From positions 1 to 5,166 of the forward strand of contig JAKAHQ010000164.1 of assembly GCA_021814855.1 (NCBI GenBank): 5,166 bases of DNA, given 5' to 3'. The notes under the pieces were generated by a model. The model was not told the DNA's origin. It did no database searches and saw only the letters and a list, made by a program, of their open reading frames with translations. Positions 1-5,166 of the stretch are shown here, one piece after another (within the stretch, counting starts at the first letter, position 1; each line of letters begins with the position of its first letter). Both the position numbers and the translations under genes were made by a program. The stretch comes from Bacteroidota bacterium (GTDB lineage Bacteria; Bacteroidota; Ignavibacteria; Ignavibacteriales; Melioribacteraceae).

Positions 1-570
1 AAAGGCGTCGCGTGTTTCTTCATCGCTAACAGTAATAGATGCCGTAACATAGTCCTGCAATTTTTGTTGAATCAACTGCTGGCGCACCTGCGCTTCGACA
101 GCAATCATGATTTGTTTATTTCGAGGATCTCTAATAGTAGTTTCATATAACTGCCTATTAAAGTTACCCGTAGAATCCGTAAACTGTTTTTTAAGTTCGG
201 CAGGAGGATTTGGTCCCAGAAGTTCGTCTCTAACTTCATCATCGGTAACAATAATGCCGTACTGTTGAATTTTCTTTTCTAACAATTTCTGAGTAACAAC
301 CGCATCCCAAACCTGATCTCTAAAAAAATCCATTTGCGATTCATCTATGGTTTGTCCATTCTGTTCCTGACTCTTTCTAGCTCTATCGACGAAATTTGAA
401 TAGTCTTGATAGGAAATATCTTCACCGTCAACCGAACCTACATTTTGACTTCTCTGATGAAAAAAGTCCGTCAGTTTGGAATCCGATAAAACCATAAAAA
501 GCACAAAAATACCGCCGACCAGAAACATGAACCACGGAGCTAAACTCCTCATCCGGGCCATCATTCCCAT
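1..570 (-). CDS. PpiD-like membrane-anchored periplasmic chaperone / peptidyl-prolyl isomerase, N-terminal part (3' end beyond the window)
   Basis: The reading frame stays open for 190 codons from an ATG at 568-570 to the left edge, so the C-terminus is missing. The protein starts MGMMARMRSLAPW, followed by a single hydrophobic segment (about residues 12-29) acting as an uncleaved membrane anchor. Residues from about 45 to 190 are a SurA-N-like helical domain: it opens with VGSVDGEDISYQDY, matching the 'VNGxxIS' entry of SurA and PpiD, and has the typical DQVWDAVVTQKLLEKK helix and the 'GIIVTDDEVRDEL' segment. The order of short basic N-terminus, one helix, then SurA-N is that of E. coli PpiD, a chaperone on the periplasmic face of the inner membrane. 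The parvulin rotamase domain would lie beyond the edge, so isomerase activity cannot be judged. The start is supported by a good GGAGGT (minus strand, 578-583) seven bases upstream. The family call is solid; PpiD orthology is an inference. Confidence 0.88.
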   Translation of the reverse strand, partial: MGMMARMRSLAPWFMFLVGGIFVLFMVLSDSKLTDFFHQRSQNVGSVDGEDISYQDYSNFVDRARKSQEQNGQTIDESQMDFFRDQVWDAVVTQKLLEKKIQQYGIIVTDDEVRDELLGPNPPAELKKQFTDSTGNFNRQLYETTIRDPRNKQIMIAVEAQVRQQLIQQKLQDYVTASITVSDEETRDAF

Positions 571-577
571 GAAAACA

Positions 578-583
578 ACCTCC
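578..583 (-). promoter_or_regulatory. Shine-Dalgarno site of the PpiD-like gene
   Basis: On the minus strand GGAGGT lies seven bases before the ATG at 568-570. This strong site selects that ATG over the in-frame ATG codons two and three codons further in. Confidence 0.75.
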
Positions 584-612
584 GCTTTTGAAATAATAAA
601 AATTTTAGGCGC

Positions 613-643
613 TAAATTTAGATACCCCACCTTTCAAATGCAA
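613..643 (-). promoter_or_regulatory. Candidate Bacteroidota-type promoter for the PpiD-like gene
   Basis: On the minus strand, TTG (641-643) is followed after 20 bases by TAAATTTA (613-620). This matches the Bacteroidota -33/-7 pattern TTG-N17-23-TAnnTTTG except at the last base. It would give a leader of roughly 35 bases ending at the Shine-Dalgarno site. The motif is short and the DNA AT-rich, so chance matches are likely; no transcript start is known. Confidence 0.32.
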
Positions 644-751
644 TTTCCGCCGGAATAATAAAGTATAAATATTTTAACGGATTAGGATGATATTCTATCT
701 TAACCGGTCGTAGGTCATTTTTTTAGCCCTTCTGAATTAACAAAAAAATTA

Positions 752-782
752 TTTGCGATTCAAAATCACCAAACCTAATTTG
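752..782 (+). promoter_or_regulatory. Candidate promoter for the symporter operon
   Basis: TTTG (752-755) is followed after 20 bases by TAATTTG (776-782). This resembles the Bacteroidota TTTG / TAnnTTTG promoter with one base missing in the -7 box. A start near 788 would leave a leader of about 20 bases that still includes the GGAG before the ATG at 807. Position and spacing fit, but the box is imperfect. The rest of the divergent region 571-806 shows no other clear signal. Confidence 0.25.
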
Positions 783-806
783 AGCCCCAACATTTGGAGA
801 CTTTAG

Positions 807-1022
807 ATGCCATTGAATTTTTTTAATGTCTGGTTGCCGTACATTTATCTTTATGTCGGCGGGGGAATTTTTTTCCTAGCTGGAATGATTATTATTAGAA
901 AAAACAAAGCAATTGATATGCGGCTTAAGAAAGATCGCTTTTGGTGGAAAGTAATGATTGCCGGATTTTTCTACTACGTTATCCTGCATCTATTTTTAAT
1001 CATGTCAGCACTTTACTGGTGA
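807..1022 (+). CDS. Small two-helix membrane protein, probable accessory subunit of the adjacent symporter
   Basis: This 71-residue protein is not a family I recognise by name. It has two hydrophobic helices, about residues 9-30 (WLPYIYLYVGGG...) and 48-70. They are joined by a strongly basic loop (RKNKAIDMRLKKDRFWWK, 31-48) that by the positive-inside rule should be cytoplasmic, placing both ends outside. It is rich in aromatic residues and ends in Trp. Translation starts at ATG 807 with GGAGA at 796-800, six bases upstream. Its TGA stop is only seven bases from the start of the symporter gene, so the two are almost certainly co-transcribed. Several sodium:solute symporters have a comparable small membrane partner encoded directly upstream (YhdT with PanF, YjcH with ActP, DUF4212 proteins), so a role in assembly or stability of the transporter is inferred by analogy. 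I see no clear sequence match to those families. Being a real gene is well supported; the function is not proven. Confidence 0.85.
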   Translation: MPLNFFNVWLPYIYLYVGGGIFFLAGMIIIRKNKAIDMRLKKDRFWWKVMIAGFFYYVILHLFLIMSALYW

Positions 1023-1023
1023 G
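1018..1023 (+). promoter_or_regulatory. Shine-Dalgarno site of the symporter, overlapping the upstream stop codon
   Basis: GGTGAG lies six bases before the ATG at 1030 and contains the TGA (1020-1022) that ends the small membrane protein. It is only moderately complementary to the 16S rRNA end. Ribosomes finishing the first gene would therefore stop on the initiation site of the second, suggesting translational coupling. Confidence 0.55.
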
Positions 1024-1029
1024 AACTAT

Positions 1030-3147
1030 ATGACACAAATTCATAATATCGGTACCGAACTCGATTGGATTGTACTTGTAATTTACATGGCAGCAATGCT
1101 GCTTTTCGGAACATACTTTGCAAAGTATAATAAAGATACAAACGATTTCTTCTTCGGAGGAAGAAGATTTACCTGGTGGATAATTGCAATGTCGATTGTT
1201 GCAACCGGCATTAGCAGCCATAGCTTTGTTAAATATTCTGCGATGGGATTTAAATATGGTTTCTCTTCATCGATGTCTTATATGAACGACTGGTTTTTTG
1301 TGCCCTTCTTTTTATTCGGCTGGCTTCCAATTATTGTTTATTCCAGGATTCGATCCATACCCGAGTATTTTGAAAAAAGGTTTTCGCCTTCGGCAAGATT
1401 TTTTGTAACAATCCTGCAGTTGATGTATCTTATAGGTTATGTCGGCATCGGCTTTCTAACGATGGGAAAGGCAATTATGCCTTTAATGCCGGAACACTTT
1501 ACGTTCTTAGGAGTTCACATTCATGTTACGCTTATGGGCTTGATCTGGGTAACCGCGGTGATAGTAGGTATATACATTACATTCGGAGGACAGACTGCCG
1601 TTATCTTTACGGATCTAGTGCAAGGATTGATGCTTATGTTTGCTGGTCTCATGGTGTTCTTTGTCGGAATTGCTTATGTAGGCGGCTGGCATGCATTCTG
1701 GAATTTACTGCCCACGTCATGGAAACTTCCGTTCGCAGGATTTAATTCACCTTCGGAATTTAATTCCGTTGGAACATTTTGGGAAGACGGCATCGCCGGC
1801 TCGGTCGGTTTCTTATTCATGAACATGGGACTTATAATGAGATTTATGGCTACCAAAAATGTTCATGAAGGAAGAAAAGCTGCGGCGGTAAATATTTTAT
1901 TTATGCTTCCCATCTCTGCAATAGTTGTTGGAAGCGGCGGGTGGATTGCCAAAGCCATTTCCGTTTTGAATCCAAGCTTAATTCCTCAAAATGTCAATCC
2001 CGACAGCATTTTTGTTCTAGTCGCCAATATAATTACCGGTCCCGGTGTTTTCGGTTTTGTTATTGCAGCAATTGCGGCGGCACTTATGTCTACGGTAAGT
2101 ACTTTGTTAAATGCCACAGCCGCAATCTGGGTTAACGATGTTGACAAACCGGTAAGGATTTGGCTTAAAAAACAAAAACGCGAAGATCCGCCCGATGAAA
2201 AAAGAGCAATGATGGTTGCACGAGTATCGACGGCGGCTTTTACATTTTTAGGAGTGTTTGCAGTCTATGCCTTCAATTCGTATCCAACGGTTTACCAGGC
2301 TCACGCGTTTTTCCATGCAACATTAACCCCGCCATTGATGATAGCGATTTTCTTCGGGGCATTCTGGAAAAAATTCACTCCGGCAGGTTTAATCTCCACT
2401 GTAATAGGCGGAGTTGCGTTAATGCTTCTCGGATTCAGATTTCCGTTAGAACTTATTGCGCCGATTGCTCAAGGAACGCCATACGATCCCGTTCATCCTT
2501 TTACTTACATGGCTGCTTTATATAATCTTATTGTATGCACGGGCGTGGCTGTGGTAGTAACTTTACTTCACAATAAACTTAAAAAGGTAGCTGTGTTAAT
2601 AAAAGAGAATCCTAATCACAACATAATTATGTACTCTTTATTTGTTATAACCGGCGTGGTTATTGTGATAGATATTCTCGACATTTTCTTCAAAATAAGT
2701 TTAGGTTCAATCGGATTATTGTTTACCCTGACTTTACTAATGACCGCATGCGTGGCGGTAATAACAACTTTTTACGTTAAGTACGACGAAGAAGCGCAAA
2801 CTGCCGGACTTACAATCTGGTCGATTCGCCAGGCTAAAGAATGGTTCAAAGGAAGAAAACTGAACGAACGCGAAGGCGAAATCATCCGGGTTCACTGGAA
2901 ACTTTCTGAAAGCGACGACGAAGATGTAATTAATTTTTCCAAACGCGATATGCAAAAAATGGCGGCGGAAGCAGGCGACCTTGTTTATATTTCCGATACA
3001 AGAAAATGGCTCGGCGGTTTAAAATCATGTCACACTGTTTACGGCCAACCGCATGAAGAAGACGGCGTTGTTTACATTCGAAATCTTCACATAGGCAAAG
3101 GTCTTTTTGTTAAAGGCAGGATTTTAGAAGCCGAAAAAGAAATGTAA
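1030..3147 (+). CDS. Sodium:solute symporter (SSS family) with long soluble C-terminal tail
   Basis: A 705-residue inner-membrane secondary transporter that should use a sodium gradient to import an organic solute; the substrate is unknown. About 14-15 hydrophobic segments span residues 12-583. SSS hallmarks are visible. A first inverted-repeat helix carries MSIVATGISSHSF (54-66), where A58 and I61 align with the Na2-site residues of vSGLT. SIPEYFEKRF (109-118) is the classic loop after the next helix. AALMSTVSTLLNATAAIW (350-367) places A351, S354 and T355 at the positions of PutP A337, S340 and T341, also Na2 ligands. FGAFWKKFTPAGL (442-454) is another common SSS segment. Usual members have about 450-550 residues; this one continues after the last helix with roughly 120 soluble residues (about 584-705), containing GDLVYISDTRKWLGG (649-663). 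The stop falls just before a strong terminator, and the two-helix gene precedes it by seven bases. Family assignment is firm; no substrate claim is justified. Confidence 0.95.
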   Translation: MTQIHNIGTELDWIVLVIYMAAMLLFGTYFAKYNKDTNDFFFGGRRFTWWIIAMSIVATGISSHSFVKYSAMGFKYGFSSSMSYMNDWFFVPFFLFGWLPIIVYSRIRSIPEYFEKRFSPSARFFVTILQLMYLIGYVGIGFLTMGKAIMPLMPEHFTFLGVHIHVTLMGLIWVTAVIVGIYITFGGQTAVIFTDLVQGLMLMFAGLMVFFVGIAYVGGWHAFWNLLPTSWKLPFAGFNSPSEFNSVGTFWEDGIAGSVGFLFMNMGLIMRFMATKNVHEGRKAAAVNILFMLPISAIVVGSGGWIAKAISVLNPSLIPQNVNPDSIFVLVANIITGPGVFGFVIAAIAAALMSTVSTLLNATAAIWVNDVDKPVRIWLKKQKREDPPDEKRAMMVARVSTAAFTFLGVFAVYAFNSYPTVYQAHAFFHATLTPPLMIAIFFGAFWKKFTPAGLISTVIGGVALMLLGFRFPLELIAPIAQGTPYDPVHPFTYMAALYNLIVCTGVAVVVTLLHNKLKKVAVLIKENPNHNIIMYSLFVITGVVIVIDILDIFFKISLGSIGLLFTLTLLMTACVAVITTFYVKYDEEAQTAGLTIWSIRQAKEWFKGRKLNEREGEIIRVHWKLSESDDEDVINFSKRDMQKMAAEAGDLVYISDTRKWLGGLKSCHTVYGQPHEEDGVVYIRNLHIGKGLFVKGRILEAEKEM

Positions 3148-3156
3148 TTTTTAATT

Positions 3157-3213
3157 AAGGGGCTGAAAAATAAATCCGGAATTTCCCGGTATTCATTCAG
3201 CCCCTTTTCTTTA
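3157..3213 (+). terminator. Rho-independent terminator of the symporter operon
   Basis: AAGGGGCTGAA (3157-3167) pairs perfectly with TTCAGCCCCTT (3196-3206), an 11-base-pair stem starting ten bases after the symporter stop. The 28-base loop contains CCGG...CCGG (3176-3179 and 3186-3189), which can form a small inner stem. A T-rich run (TTTTCTTTA, 3205-3213) follows. On the opposite strand the hairpin is followed only by TTAATTAAAAATT, so it may end minus-strand transcripts of the convergent methyltransferase less efficiently. Confidence 0.88.
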
Positions 3214-3278
3214 TCACGATTGCCCATTCAAAATTTTTCTTCGTAATTATAAAATAATTTTTTCAAGAGTTTGATTAT

Positions 3279-4019
3279 TTATCTTTGACCGAGATATGAA
3301 TAGTTAAAGTGATTAACTTTTTTATCGATTACGAGCAGGGGATGATACGAATGTTTCGGGAAGTGGGTTTCAATTTTGGATACCAGCCACAATAAATGGT
3401 TATACAGTTTTATACCGTTCTCGTTAAAAAAACGATAGGTTTCAATTCTTCCAAACTGTTCCAGCCACTTATAACTATGCGCGTAGAAATAAAGTTTTCG
3501 CTTGCTGTTTGGATTGATCCTCTTCTCCGACCAATTCCATAATTGTAAAGGAAGCGTTAACAGATTAACCGCAACGGCGTGTTTACCCGCATTATAAACA
3601 ATGTAACATTTATGTTTGGTCACTCTTGCTATTTCTTCAATGGCAGTTTGTTGCTTGTTTTTATGAATATGATAAACGGTATGCAAAGAGACTGTATCGT
3701 CGACGGAATTGTTTTTAAACGGCAAGCAAGTTATATCTGCCAGAACAAAAATACCCGCAGGCATATTTTTTTTCGCTTCATAAAGAGCTGTTCTGCAAAA
3801 ATCCACGCATAATTGTCTTTTCGCATTTGAAGCAAATGGCATTGCCCCGCATCCTATATCAAGCAGAAGATCCGGGCTACCTACCGCATTTCTAAGTCTG
3901 TCGTTACATCTCTTTTTATATTTTTCACCCTTGCCGGAAGAAAACATTATCGTATCGACATACTTGCCTTTTTGCCTAGTCCAGCCGATTTGCTCGTAAT
4001 ATTTTTTTACGGATTCCAT
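3279..4019 (-). CDS. Class I SAM-dependent methyltransferase, substrate unknown
   Basis: A 246-residue soluble protein with a Rossmann-type methyltransferase core. Motif I is LLLDIGCGAMPF (51-62), the glycine-rich SAM loop. CVDF (71-74) ends strand 2 with D73 placed to bind the SAM ribose. ADITCLPF (94-101) is the acidic motif III region, and SVDDTVSLHTVYHI (105-118) is strand 4 of Methyltransf_11/UbiE-like enzymes. The N-terminal part (YYEQIGW, 7-13) and the C-terminal half (HSYKWLEQFG, 181-190) are outside the core and would determine the acceptor, which I cannot identify. ATG at 4017-4019 is the only normal start in the open frame; the next upstream in-frame stop is at 4053-4055. Its ribosome site is weak (GAG six bases before). 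It lies 138 bases downstream of coaD on the same strand and converges with the symporter operon. No frameshift or missing core residue is apparent. Fold is confident; the biological role is open. Confidence 0.9.
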   Translation of the reverse strand: MESVKKYYEQIGWTRQKGKYVDTIMFSSGKGEKYKKRCNDRLRNAVGSPDLLLDIGCGAMPFASNAKRQLCVDFCRTALYEAKKNMPAGIFVLADITCLPFKNNSVDDTVSLHTVYHIHKNKQQTAIEEIARVTKHKCYIVYNAGKHAVAVNLLTLPLQLWNWSEKRINPNSKRKLYFYAHSYKWLEQFGRIETYRFFNENGIKLYNHLLWLVSKIETHFPKHSYHPLLVIDKKVNHFNYSYLGQR

Positions 4020-4069
4020 TTCGCACTCGTTTATGAACCGTGCAGAACCTAATTACTCCCGATAATTGA

Positions 4070-4087
4070 TAATCTGAATTCGGATTA
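4070..4087. promoter_or_regulatory. 18-base near-palindrome upstream of the methyltransferase, possible operator
   Basis: TAATCTGAATTCGGATTA is symmetric about its GAATTC centre with a single mismatched pair (T4075 against G4082). It sits about 50 bases before the methyltransferase start, in a position suitable for a dimeric repressor or activator. The direct repeat GATAAT-T-GATAAT (4061-4073) abuts it. No regulator gene is nearby and no family match is evident, so the role is a guess. Confidence 0.3.
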
Positions 4088-4157
4088 GAATATTGGAGTT
4101 ATCCGGCACAAGAAAGCAATGTAAACTGGGGCTCCCCGCATTTTGAATAAACCAAAA

Positions 4158-4640
4158 TTATTGAGTTTTGAATTTCTCTTTTAATTTTGCATCGACAATA
4201 GGAGGAACAAACTCTGAAACATTTCCGTGGAACTGGGCAAGATTACGAACAATTGTAGAATTTAAATACGTATAACGCGCGTGCGGCATAAGAAGAATGG
4301 TCGCTATTTCTCCGGCAAGTTTTCTATTCATCAGAGCCATTTGAAATTCATATTCAAAATCGCTAACGGCTCTTAGTCCGCGAATGATTCCAACGGCCCC
4401 CACCTGCTTTGCATGATCGACCACAAGTCCGTCGAACCAGTCTACGCGCACTCTATCAAACTCTTTTAAACTTTCGTTGAGCATTTCGATTCTCTCTTCA
4501 ACAGTAAAGAGCGAAGTCTTGGAAGGATTATTAGCAACGGTGACAATAACTTCTTCGAACAATTCCACCGCCCTTCTTACAATATCGATATGACCGTATG
4601 TAACGGGATCAAAAGTTCCGGGGTAAATTACTTTCGGCAT
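4158..4640 (-). CDS. coaD: Phosphopantetheine adenylyltransferase (coenzyme A biosynthesis)
   Basis: This 160-residue cytosolic enzyme transfers AMP from ATP to 4'-phosphopantetheine, giving dephospho-CoA and pyrophosphate, the penultimate step of CoA synthesis. It is full length for bacterial CoaD (about 160 residues, a hexamer in the family). The nucleotidyltransferase signature is intact: YPGTFDPVTYGHIDIV (6-21) contains T9 and the H17 of the T/HxGH motif (T10 and H18 in E. coli). K41 in NPSKTSLF is the substrate-binding lysine. IIRGLRAVSDFEYEFQMALM (85-104) is the strongly conserved central block with R87. NSTIVR (127-132) is the second ATP-binding motif. The start is ATG 4638-4640, preceded by a weak GGA. 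It follows rsmD by 78 bases on the same strand, a common bacterial arrangement. Nothing is unusual in the protein. Confidence 0.97.
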   Translation of the reverse strand: MPKVIYPGTFDPVTYGHIDIVRRAVELFEEVIVTVANNPSKTSLFTVEERIEMLNESLKEFDRVRVDWFDGLVVDHAKQVGAVGIIRGLRAVSDFEYEFQMALMNRKLAGEIATILLMPHARYTYLNSTIVRNLAQFHGNVSEFVPPIVDAKLKEKFKTQ

Positions 4641-4665
4641 ATATCCGCTTCGAATTTGATGATTA

Positions 4666-4701
4666 AAAATATAACTCTTTAATCAAAATAAAAACTCAAA
4701 A
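4666..4701 (-). promoter_or_regulatory. Candidate promoter for coaD
   Basis: On the minus strand TTTTG (4697-4701) is followed after 23 bases by TATATTTT (4666-4673), close to the Bacteroidota TTG / TAnnTTTG pattern at the upper spacer limit. It would start transcription about 20 bases before the coaD ATG. The surrounding sequence is very AT-rich, so this is weak evidence. Confidence 0.22.
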
Positions 4702-4715
4702 TTAATTTTGGAGTT
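4682..4715 (-). terminator. Possible weak terminator or attenuator after rsmD
   Basis: Read on the minus strand, AACTC-C-AAAA pairs with TTTTGAGTT around a TTAA loop (4693-4715), with one bulged base. A T-rich stretch (TTTATTTTGATT) follows. It begins three bases after the rsmD stop. The stem has only two G-C pairs, so it would be weak and probably lets much transcription continue into coaD. Confidence 0.3.
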
Positions 4716-4718
4716 AAG

Positions 4719-5166
4719 CTAAGAATTTTCTTTCGCAGAGAATTTATAGATCAAGCTATCGCCGATTTTTTTAAACGGTTCTGTTTTGAAAGCCAATAAG
4801 TCTTCTTTTTGAGTTTGCACCGATCTTTCGATAATCATCATTCCATTTTCCGATAGAAATTTATTCTCCAAAATATTTTTTGCTACTCTGTGGATATCGT
4901 CCTTAAAAAAAGGCGGGTCGGCAAGAATCAAATCGTACACTTGATGTTCGGCCAGTTTTGAAAATTTAACGGCTTCCATTCTGAATATTTTACATTCGTT
5001 GTCCGCTCCCATAGAAGAAATATTCTGCTGAAGCATTTTCGAAACGTGAAAATCTTTTTCGACGAAATCTACCGAAGCGGCGCCGCGGCTCAATGCTTCC
5101 AGCCCCAGCGAGCCCGACCCGGCGTAAATATCGCATACATTCATTTCTTCCAAATCGTAATTGTGA
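4719..5166 (-). CDS. rsmD: 16S rRNA (guanine(966)-N2)-methyltransferase RsmD, N-terminus cut by the window edge
   Basis: RsmD uses SAM to methylate N2 of G966 in 16S rRNA during small-subunit assembly. The frame is open from its TAG stop (4719-4721) to the right edge, giving 148 residues of a family usually near 180-190, so roughly 35-45 N-terminal residues are missing. Visible parts are the SAM-binding motif I, CDIYAGSGSLGLEALSRGA, in nearly canonical RsmD form. It is followed by VDFVEKD, whose E binds the SAM ribose, then the catalytic-site motif ILADPPFF (D/N-PP-F/Y, typical of N2-guanine and N6-adenine methyltransferases). The late strand MMIIERS comes near the C-terminus. No true start lies in the window: the codons HNYD precede the TTG at 5151-5153, which is internal. 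coaD follows 78 bases downstream, the usual neighbour, supporting the call. No odd residues are seen. Confidence 0.93.
   Translation of the reverse strand, partial: HNYDLEEMNVCDIYAGSGSLGLEALSRGAASVDFVEKDFHVSKMLQQNISSMGADNECKIFRMEAVKFSKLAEHQVYDLILADPPFFKDDIHRVAKNILENKFLSENGMMIIERSVQTQKEDLLAFKTEPFKKIGDSLIYKFSAKENS

Noticed and set aside
476..658. Plus-strand open frame of 60 codons
   Set aside because: It overlaps the PpiD-like gene and its ribosome site antisense, has no ribosome site of its own, and its translation shows no recognisable features.
1000..1221. Minus-strand open frame of 73 codons over the symporter start
   Set aside because: It is antisense to the well-supported symporter coding sequence and has cysteine-rich, unstructured-looking composition typical of a shadow frame.
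1674..2135. Two further open frames inside the symporter gene (1674-1856 minus, 1941-2135 plus)
   Set aside because: Both lie wholly within conserved symporter helices and have no start signals.
2737..2955. Minus-strand open frame of 72 codons under the symporter tail
   Set aside because: It is antisense to the C-terminal extension. The sense frame continues unbroken to a stop followed by a terminator, so the sense tail is real and this is a shadow.
3245..3263. AATTAT-AAA-ATAATT followed by T-run as a second terminator
   Set aside because: The stem is only six A-T pairs and would be unstable; such matches are expected by chance in this AT-rich gap.
3579..3812. Plus-strand open frame of 77 codons within the methyltransferase
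   Set aside because: It is antisense to the core of an intact methyltransferase with recognisable motifs.
4128..4137. GGGGCTCCCC as a coaD terminator
   Set aside because: Full pairing would leave a two-base loop, and no T-run follows on the minus strand, so it cannot act as a normal terminator.
4153..4160. TAATTTTG (minus strand) as a -7 promoter box for the methyltransferase
   Set aside because: It overlaps the coaD stop codon, is over 130 bases from the start, and no TTG lies at the required distance upstream.
5151..5153. TTG as the start of rsmD
   Set aside because: It would place the start directly before SAM motif I and remove the N-terminal region all RsmD proteins have; the frame remains open to the window edge, so the gene is simply truncated by the window.

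Overview
The window is ordinary chromosomal DNA, moderately AT-rich, from a Gram-negative bacterium. I infer the Bacteroidota/Ignavibacteria side of the tree, because several upstream regions resemble the Bacteroidota promoter pattern (TTG, a spacer of about 20, then TAnnTTTG). An inner-membrane, SurA-N-type chaperone also implies a periplasm. No lineage-defining gene is complete, so this placement is tentative. There are no RNA genes, insertion sequences, CRISPR arrays or phage genes visible.

Layout. Positions 1-570 (minus) hold the N-terminal part of a PpiD-like, membrane-anchored periplasmic folding factor that runs off the left edge. A 236-base divergent intergenic region separates it from a plus-strand pair. 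The first member is a 71-residue protein with two membrane helices (807-1022). Seven bases later comes a 705-residue sodium:solute symporter (1030-3147) with an unusually long soluble C-terminal tail. A strong hairpin terminator (3157-3213) closes this unit. The rest is on the minus strand and converges on that terminator. Reading right to left it contains rsmD (5' end cut by the right edge), coaD, and a stand-alone class I SAM-dependent methyltransferase of unknown substrate.

How the genes fit together. rsmD (16S rRNA m2G966 methylation) and coaD (fourth step of coenzyme A synthesis from pantothenate) are housekeeping genes that are commonly adjacent. The transport pair looks like a self-contained module in which the small protein is probably an accessory subunit of the symporter. 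This parallels other symporters that have a tiny membrane partner encoded next to them, but the substrate cannot be read from the sequence. The methyltransferase has its own 138-base upstream region with an 18-base near-palindrome and may be regulated separately.

The most interesting part is the symporter module, both its small partner and its C-terminal extension. I see no convincing evidence of a wholly new system.
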